Positions 59,547 through 64,000 of a stretch of 64,000 nucleotides of DNA are shown one piece after another. A model generated the notes under the pieces. It had not been told where the DNA came from. It searched no databases and saw nothing but the letters and a program-made list of their open reading frames with translations. How positions within the stretch are numbered: position 1 is the first letter of the stretch; the number at the start of each line of letters is the position of its first letter. The translations under genes and the position numbers were made by a program. The DNA comes from CAWDVH01 sp963805705. GTDB taxonomy: Bacteria; Actinomycetota; Actinomycetes; Streptosporangiales; Streptosporangiaceae. Location of the stretch: contig CAWDVH010000001.1 of the NCBI GenBank assembly GCA_963805705.1, forward strand, positions 186,001-250,000. The letters run 5' to 3'.

Positions 59547-60924
59547 ATGAGCATGACCAGCACTACGCCGGGACCGGAGCACCTGTCGGCCAGGACGACC
59601 CGCCTGGCCGGCGCGGAGCCGGCGTCGGCGCCGCGGGCGTTGACCTGCTCGCGGCGGCGGGTGAGGACGGCCTGCTGTGGCAGCACGAGGGCTTCGGGCT
59701 GGCCGGGCGCGGGGTGGCCCTGCGCATCGATCTGCCCCGCGGCTTGTCCGACGCCGCCGCGGTGGCCGGGGTGGCCGGGACGCTGGCCGCGATCGGGCGG
59801 GGCGGTGATGAGGTGGCCGGGCCGGGAACCGGCGCGGTGGCGCTGGGGGCGCTGCCGTTCGTGCCCGCCGCGCCCGGGGCGCTGGTGGTACCGCGGGTGC
59901 TGCTCGGGCGTCGCGACGGCGAGGCGTGGATAACCACGGTCACCGGCCCTGACGACGGGCCGGCGGCCGCCCGCCTGGTCGCTGAGATGACCGCCGATGC
60001 CCTGGGCGGGGCCGCTGGTCCCCGGCCGGGACCGAGCGAGTTCACCCTGACGTCGGTGATGGACCATGAGGCCTGGGGCGCCCTGGTGGCCGGGGCCGTG
60101 GCCCGGATCGGGGACGGGGCGCTGGGCAAGGTGGTCCTGGCCCGCCAGGTTGACGTGCGGGCCAACCGCCCGTTCGTCACCTCCGATGTGGTGTCCCGGC
60201 TGCTGGCCCTGTACCCGATGTGCATGGTTTTCCGGATCGACGGGTTCCTGGGGGCCAGCCCCGAGCTGCTGATCGAGCGCCGCGGCGCCCACGTCGCCAG
60301 CCATCCCCTGGCCGGGACCATCGGCCGCAGCGGCGACCTGGCCACCGACGAGGCGCTCATCGCCGGGCTGCTCGCCTCGCCCAAGGACCGCCGGGAGCAC
60401 GCCTACGTCATCGAGGGCCTGCGCCGCACCCTGGGGCCGCTGTGCGACGACCTGGACGTGCCCGCCAAGCCCACGGTGCTGGAGCTGCGCAACGTGTCCC
60501 ATCTGGCCAGCCGCCTGACCGGGGTGCTGTCCGCCGCCCCCGGCGGCCCCGCCGGGCCGGGCGGCGGGCCGGGGAACGCCGGGGACGGGGGGCGCATCCG
60601 GGCCTGCGCGTGCCCAGTGCCCTGCAGCTCGTGGCGCAGGTGCACCCCACGCCGGCGGTCGGCGGGACGCCCACCGACGCGGCCGTGGCCTATATCGGCC
60701 AGGTCGAGGGCTTCGACCGCGGCCGGTACGCCGGGCCGGTGGGCTGGATGGACGCCCGCGGTGACGGAAGCTGGGCCATCGGGCTCCGGTCAGCCGACGT
60801 CAACGGCGACCACGCCTCGATGTACGCCGGGGCCGGCGTGGTCGCCGGATCCCGGCCCGCCGCCGAGCTGGCCGAAACCCAGCTCAAACTGCAGGCCCTG
60901 CTGGCCGCGCTCGTCCGGCCCTGA
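59547..60924 (+). pseudogene. Isochorismate synthase (MenF/EntC type), two frameshifts
   Basis: A chorismate-utilising enzyme that makes isochorismate for menaquinone or siderophores. The core is strong: GKVVLARQVDVRANRPFVTSDVV, GFLGASPELLIERRGAHVASHPLAGTIGRSGD, EHAYVIEGLRRTLGPLC and PKPTVLELRNVSHLASRLTGVL. The frame changes about 59605-59640, where LSARTTRLAGAEPASA switches to GVDLLAAAGEDGLLW. It changes again within the G-run 60587-60592, after which HPGLRVPSALQLVAQVHPTPAVGGTP and IGLRSADVNGDHASMYAGAGVV continue in the third frame. ATG 59547 has GAGG nine bases upstream; ATG 59493 is an alternative. Menaquinone supply or a siderophore route cannot be separated without neighbours. Confidence 0.85.
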
Positions 60925-61001
60925 GGTCCGCGGCGCGCAACGGCGGCGGTATCGTCCCGCGTGGGGCGGCCCTTTCAGTGCGACGGTGCAGGAGGCGCGC
61001 G

Positions 61002-62027
61002 ATGCGAGATCCCGGCCGATGGGTGGTGGTCGGCCTCGACAACGGCGGCACGATGAACAACGCCACCGTGCTTGATTCGGCGGGCCGCTTCCTGGTCGAG
61101 GTGATGGCCGAGTCCCCGAGCTGCGTCCGGGACGGCCCGGAGCAGGCCATCGATGCGCTGGCCCGATCGCTGGATCAGGTACTGGAGCTGACCGGCGTCC
61201 AGCGGACGGCGGTCCGGGCCGTGGGGCTGGATACGCCCGGGCCCGTCAGCGCGGACGGCATCATCTGCTCCAGGGGAGCCACCAACTTCTCCGATCCGCA
61301 ATGGCACGGATTCGACGTCCGCCTGGCGCTGGAGACCCGCCTCGGGCTTCCTGTCCTGTATAACAACGACGCGAACGCGGCCGCGCTGTACGCCCACCAC
61401 GTGTACTTCGGGCCGGAGGCCGCGGCGCTGCGCTCCTCGGTGTCGGTGATCGTCGGCACCGGCCTGGGCGGCGGAGTGGTCGAGGCCGGGCGGGTGGTAC
61501 GCGGAGCCGCCGGGATGGCCGGAGAGCTCGGGCACGTCTGGATTCCGCTGGACGGGCTGCTGGCCCCCGGCCAGCCGGTGCCGGCCTGCAATTGCGGCCT
61601 CACCGGCGACGCCGAGAGCATCGCGTCGCTGACCGGAATCGAGAAGAACCTCCTGCCCTACTGGCTGACCCGCTTCCCTGGTCACGACCTGGGCACGGCC
61701 CGCCCGGCCGGCCGGGCCGCCAAGCTCGTCCGCGGATACGGGGAGGCCGGCGACGCGCTGGCGCTGGAGATCTTCAGGCAGCAGGCCATCGCCGTCGGCC
61801 GGCTGCTGACCATCGCCGCGAACTTCACCGACCCGGATGTCTACTTTCTCGGCGGCGGCGTGGTCGAGGCGGCTCCGCATTTCCGCGACTGGTTTCTCGA
61901 TCAGGTTCGCGAGCACACCGTGCTGCGCGAGGAGCAGGCCCGCGCGGCATCCATACAGCTCGTCCCCGACCTGGATATGGCCGGCGCACGGGGCTCGGCG
62001 ATCGCGGCCCGCTCAGCTGTCCGGTAA
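61002..62027 (+). CDS. ROK-family sugar kinase-like protein
   Basis: A 341-residue ASKHA-fold protein of the ROK family. The phosphate-1 loop is VVVGLDNGGTMNNATVLD, the catalytic Asp segment PVLYNNDANAAALYAH, and the phosphate-2 motif VIVGTGLGGGVVEAG with ELGHVW after it. The zinc motif is changed: the usual C-x-C-G-x-x-G-C reads CNCGLTGDAES, so one Cys is Asp. It probably phosphorylates a hexose or amino sugar. ATG 61002 has GGAGG six bases upstream. It follows isochorismate synthase by 77 bases. Confidence 0.88.
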   Translation: MRDPGRWVVVGLDNGGTMNNATVLDSAGRFLVEVMAESPSCVRDGPEQAIDALARSLDQVLELTGVQRTAVRAVGLDTPGPVSADGIICSRGATNFSDPQWHGFDVRLALETRLGLPVLYNNDANAAALYAHHVYFGPEAAALRSSVSVIVGTGLGGGVVEAGRVVRGAAGMAGELGHVWIPLDGLLAPGQPVPACNCGLTGDAESIASLTGIEKNLLPYWLTRFPGHDLGTARPAGRAAKLVRGYGEAGDALALEIFRQQAIAVGRLLTIAANFTDPDVYFLGGGVVEAAPHFRDWFLDQVREHTVLREEQARAASIQLVPDLDMAGARGSAIAARSAVR

Positions 62028-62057
62028 GGCTGGATCGAAGGTTCGGCCGACGGCGGT

Positions 62058-62093
62058 ATCTCGGGCCGCATCACGATCTCGGGCCGCATCACG
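62058..62093 (+). repeat. Two tandem 18-base repeats
   Basis: ATCTCGGGCCGCATCACG occurs at 62058-62075 and again at 62076-62093 between the convergent ROK and TOPRIM genes. No clear role; a short hairpin-like CTGA ... TCAG follows. Confidence 0.7.
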
Positions 62094-62101
62094 CTGATGC
62101 G

Positions 62102-62743
62102 TCAGACATGAGCCAGCACGCGGTCCAGCGGCCGGGGAACCCGGGCGGGATCAAGCGCGCCCGCGAGCAGGCGCGCGTACTGGCTCTTGCGGCCGGACCG
62201 GGTCCCCATGAACCGGTGCAGCTGCATCAGCCGGCTCTGCCCTTGCTGCGCGGGCTGCTTCTGGAAGGTGCGCCATGACCGGATCTCACCCTGAGCCCGG
62301 ATGATTTCCTCGACCGAGGCGGCGCCCAGGGCGCGGATGAGCTCGTCTTCCAGGTCGGCGGCGCACACGTAGAAGCCGAGTGCTTCCATATCAGCGCGGG
62401 ACGGATCGGCGCGGGACGGATCAGCGCGGGACGGATCAGCGCGGGACGGATCGGCCAGGGACAGGCCGGAGCCGAAGCCAGCCCGCTGCAGGGCGCGCCG
62501 GAAGTAGCCTTCCTCGGCCGCGTCGCACAGGCCAGCCAGCCGGACGTCCAGCCCGCGCGGGCCGAGCAGGCTCAGGAACCGGTCGATGTTGGTGGCGCCC
62601 CCCATCTGCACGATGGAAACGCCCTGCGCATCAAGGGCCAGGCCGCGTCGCTCGGCCAGGGCCTCGAGGGCGGCCTGGTCGCTCATCCCCTCGACCAGGA
62701 TGACCGCCCGTGACCCGGCGACAGTGGCCAGATCGAAGTTCAT
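62102..62743 (-). CDS. TOPRIM-domain protein
   Basis: A 213-residue protein with a TOPRIM core, as in topoisomerases, primases and OLD-type nucleases: VILVEGMSDQAALEAL with the conserved Glu and RLAGLCDAAEEGYF with an Asp of the DxD pair (the second Asp is Glu/Ala here). Between lie hydrophobic strand VSIVQMGGATNIDRFL. Residues about 97-117 are five ADPSR units from a 15-base minisatellite. The C-terminal half includes CAADLEDELIRALG and RSGRKSQYARLLAGAL, an ATP-dependent-endonuclease-like region. ATG 62743. It may be a regulatory or nucleic-acid-acting enzyme; function unproven. Confidence 0.78.
   Translation of the reverse strand: MNFDLATVAGSRAVILVEGMSDQAALEALAERRGLALDAQGVSIVQMGGATNIDRFLSLLGPRGLDVRLAGLCDAAEEGYFRRALQRAGFGSGLSLADPSRADPSRADPSRADPSRADMEALGFYVCAADLEDELIRALGAASVEEIIRAQGEIRSWRTFQKQPAQQGQSRLMQLHRFMGTRSGRKSQYARLLAGALDPARVPRPLDRVLAHV
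62391..62461 (-). repeat. 15-base in-frame minisatellite
   Basis: TCAGCGCGGGACGGA or its one-base variant runs four times at 62391-62450, with a partial fifth to about 62461. Read on the minus strand it gives repeated SRADP residues in the TOPRIM protein. Unit length is a multiple of three, so copy-number change keeps the frame. Confidence 0.85.
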
Positions 62744-62819
62744 GACCTAGCTGACATTACGGCCCGGCCCGCGACGCGACAAGCGCCGCAGCCGAGGCTG
62801 GGTCGTTACCCCAGGCGCT

Positions 62820-63461
62820 TCACGTGCCCAGGAAGGTAAGGACCGCCAGCACCCGGCGGTGGTCGGTATCCGTCGGCGGCAGGTCGAGCTTGGCGAAGAT
62901 GTTCGTCACGTACTTCTCGACCGCGCTCGAGCTTACGTTCAGGGCCTCGACGATCCCGTTGTTCGAGCGCCCTTCCGCCATCAGCCGCAGCACGTCCAGT
63001 TCCCGCGGGGTCAGGCGGCCGACCGGGTCGTCGCGGCGGCGCACGAGCAGCTGCGCGACCACCTCAGGGTCGAGGACCGTGCCGCCGGCCGCCACCCGGC
63101 GTACCGCGTCGAGGAAATCAGCCACCTGCGCCACCCGGTCCTTGAGCAGGTACCCGACCGAGCTGGTCTGCACCGACAGCAGGTCAGTGGCGTAGCTCTC
63201 CTCGACGTACTGGGACAGGACCAGGACGGCGACGGCCGGGTACTGGCGCCGGATCACCAGCGCCGCCCTGATGCCCTCGTCCGTGTGGGTGGGCGGCATC
63301 CGGACGTCGATGACGGCGAGGTCCGGCTGGTACTCGCCCACCGCGCGCAGTAGCTGCCCGGCGTCGGGCACGGCCGCGACGACCTCGAACCCGCCGTCGG
63401 TCAGCAGCCTGGTCAGCCCGGCTCGCAGCAGCACCGAGTCCTCGGCGATCACGATTCGCAC
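62820..63461 (-). CDS. NarL/FixJ-family response regulator
   Basis: A 213-residue regulator. The receiver begins VRIVIAEDSVLLRAGLTRLL, with the phospho-acceptor Asp in LAVIDVRMPPTHTDEG and Lys in GYLLKDRVAQVADF. A LuxR-type helix-turn-helix follows (LTPRELDVLRLMAEGRSNNGIVEALNVSSSAVEKYVTNIFAKL). GTG 63461 has GGAG seven bases upstream; a longer in-frame extension to 63617 lies inside the kinase gene. It overlaps the histidine kinase by 13 bases, so the two are coupled. Confidence 0.93.
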   Translation of the reverse strand: MRIVIAEDSVLLRAGLTRLLTDGGFEVVAAVPDAGQLLRAVGEYQPDLAVIDVRMPPTHTDEGIRAALVIRRQYPAVAVLVLSQYVEESYATDLLSVQTSSVGYLLKDRVAQVADFLDAVRRVAAGGTVLDPEVVAQLLVRRRDDPVGRLTPRELDVLRLMAEGRSNNGIVEALNVSSSAVEKYVTNIFAKLDLPPTDTDHRRVLAVLTFLGT

Positions 63462-64000
63462 GGTAGCTCCACGGTAAGGGTCGTCGGCCCGCCGGGCGGG
63501 CTGTCGATCGTGAGTGTCCCGTCGACCGAGGCGGCCCGCTGCGCGAGCCCCCGCAGTCCGGTGCCGCCGGCCGGGGCCGCCCCGCTGCCGGCAGCCGGGA
63601 TTGCCGCGCCGCCGCATCCGTCGTCGGTGACGGTGACGCGCAGGCGGTTACGGTCGCGGGTGACGGTCACCTCGGCCCGGGTGGCGTCCGCGTGCTTGGC
63701 CACGTTGGCCAGGGCCTCGGAGACGACAAAGTACGCGACCGCCTCGACGCTCGGTGAGCTGCGGGCCGCGTCGTCGACCCGCAGCCGTACCGGCAGCGGA
63801 GCGTGCGCCGCGATCCCGGACAGCGCCGCGCTCAGTCCCCGGTCGTTCAGGATGGCGGGATGCAGGCCGCGGATGAACTCACGCAGCTCGGACAGCGCCA
63901 GTACAGCCTCATCGTGAGCCTCGGCAATGGCCCTCCGGGCGGGTTCCGGCATCCCGGTGAGACGCTCGCGCGCGAGGCCCAGGTTCATGGCCAGCGAGAC
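63449..64000 (-). CDS. Histidine kinase, NarL-type partner, C-terminal part
   Basis: The 3' portion of a sensor kinase cut off by the window edge; at least 184 residues are visible. The HisKA_3 dimerisation helix ends in VSLAMNLGLARERL and RAIAEAHDEAVLALSELREFIRGLHPAIL. The ATPase N box is YFVVSEALANVAKHADATRAEV, with G1 VTDDGCGG and G2 GTGLRGLAQRAASVDGTLTI. The phosphorylated His and any sensor domain lie outside the window. Its regulator is the overlapping gene at 62820. The 3' end is normal and the stop is at 63449-63451. Confidence 0.88.
   Translation of the reverse strand, partial: VSLAMNLGLARERLTGMPEPARRAIAEAHDEAVLALSELREFIRGLHPAILNDRGLSAALSGIAAHAPLPVRLRVDDAARSSPSVEAVAYFVVSEALANVAKHADATRAEVTVTRDRNRLRVTVTDDGCGGAAIPAAGSGAAPAGGTGLRGLAQRAASVDGTLTIDSPPGGPTTLTVELPCES

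Noticed and set aside
59411..60502. 360-codon 5' extension of the TPR gene on the minus strand
   Set aside because: It is antisense to isochorismate synthase, Gln/Arg/Gly-rich and without domains; a shadow frame.

Overview
The window is very GC-rich and gene-dense, with many GTG and TTG starts, ATGA/GTGA gene overlaps and purine-rich ribosome sites. Gene content is typical of a large-genome soil actinobacterium: an AfsR/SARP-type large regulator pair, an F420/LLM oxidoreductase, DipZ, a ClpP1P2-ClgR pair, DUF6351 and DUF3500 proteins. A Streptosporangiales-like lineage is plausible, but the genus cannot be fixed from this sequence. I see no rRNA, tRNA, CRISPR array, insertion sequence or phage gene. 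At least six genes carry single-base frameshifts although their remaining frames are well conserved. This fits either homopolymer errors in a draft assembly or very recent decay.

Layout. 1-5487: a tightly overlapping co-directional cluster of amino-acid/amine permease, PfkB sugar kinase, SIS phosphosugar isomerase/deglycase, nucleotidyltransferase-fold protein, metallophosphoesterase and LOG-family protein. The first three have the composition of a fructosamine (Amadori product) utilisation operon. 5491-7519: M24 peptidase-like protein and TetR regulator, divergent from a cupin across a strong palindromic operator. 7618-16571: two near-duplicate winged-helix/BTAD/ATPase regulators, two NTF2-like proteins and a berberine-bridge-type FAD oxidoreductase. 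A conserved SARP-style promoter follows each regulator. 16604-18211: a receiver-domain remnant, then an ArsR regulator with two SRPBCC proteins. 18244-27009: DUF3500, a methyltransferase, a CaiB-type CoA transferase, DipZ, an ABC ATPase, an LLM oxidoreductase, an acyl-ACP thioesterase and an aldo/keto reductase.

27139-30659: MscS channel, a Pro/Thr/Ser-rich membrane-anchored protein and a secreted DUF6351 protein. 30660-31462: 0.8 kb without a convincing gene but with a strong LexA-type box. 31463-36697: a three-gene cell-wall cassette centred on a 1028-residue multidomain peptidoglycan hydrolase. 36909-40168: phosphotransferase (ending in a 47-bp tandem repeat), esterase, a small convergent gene and a DksA-type zinc finger. 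40296-42751: OmpR-type two-component system with a small membrane protein between regulator and kinase. 42777-48082, minus strand: cupin, Tex, an SCP2-like protein, a ferritin-like di-iron protein and a YrhK-like membrane protein.

48345-51113: glutamate decarboxylase (frameshifted), a small zinc-ribbon protein and a secreted protein. 51205-55472: gamma-glutamyltransferase, and a glycoside hydrolase divergent from a TetR regulator over two tandem 19-bp operators. 55580-57203: ClpP1, ClpP2 (frameshifted) and a convergent ClgR-like regulator. 57420-62743: F420-dependent NADP reductase-like protein, cupin, TPR protein, isochorismate synthase (frameshifted), ROK kinase and a TOPRIM protein with an in-frame minisatellite. 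62820-64000: NarL-type regulator and the 3' part of its histidine kinase, which runs off the window.
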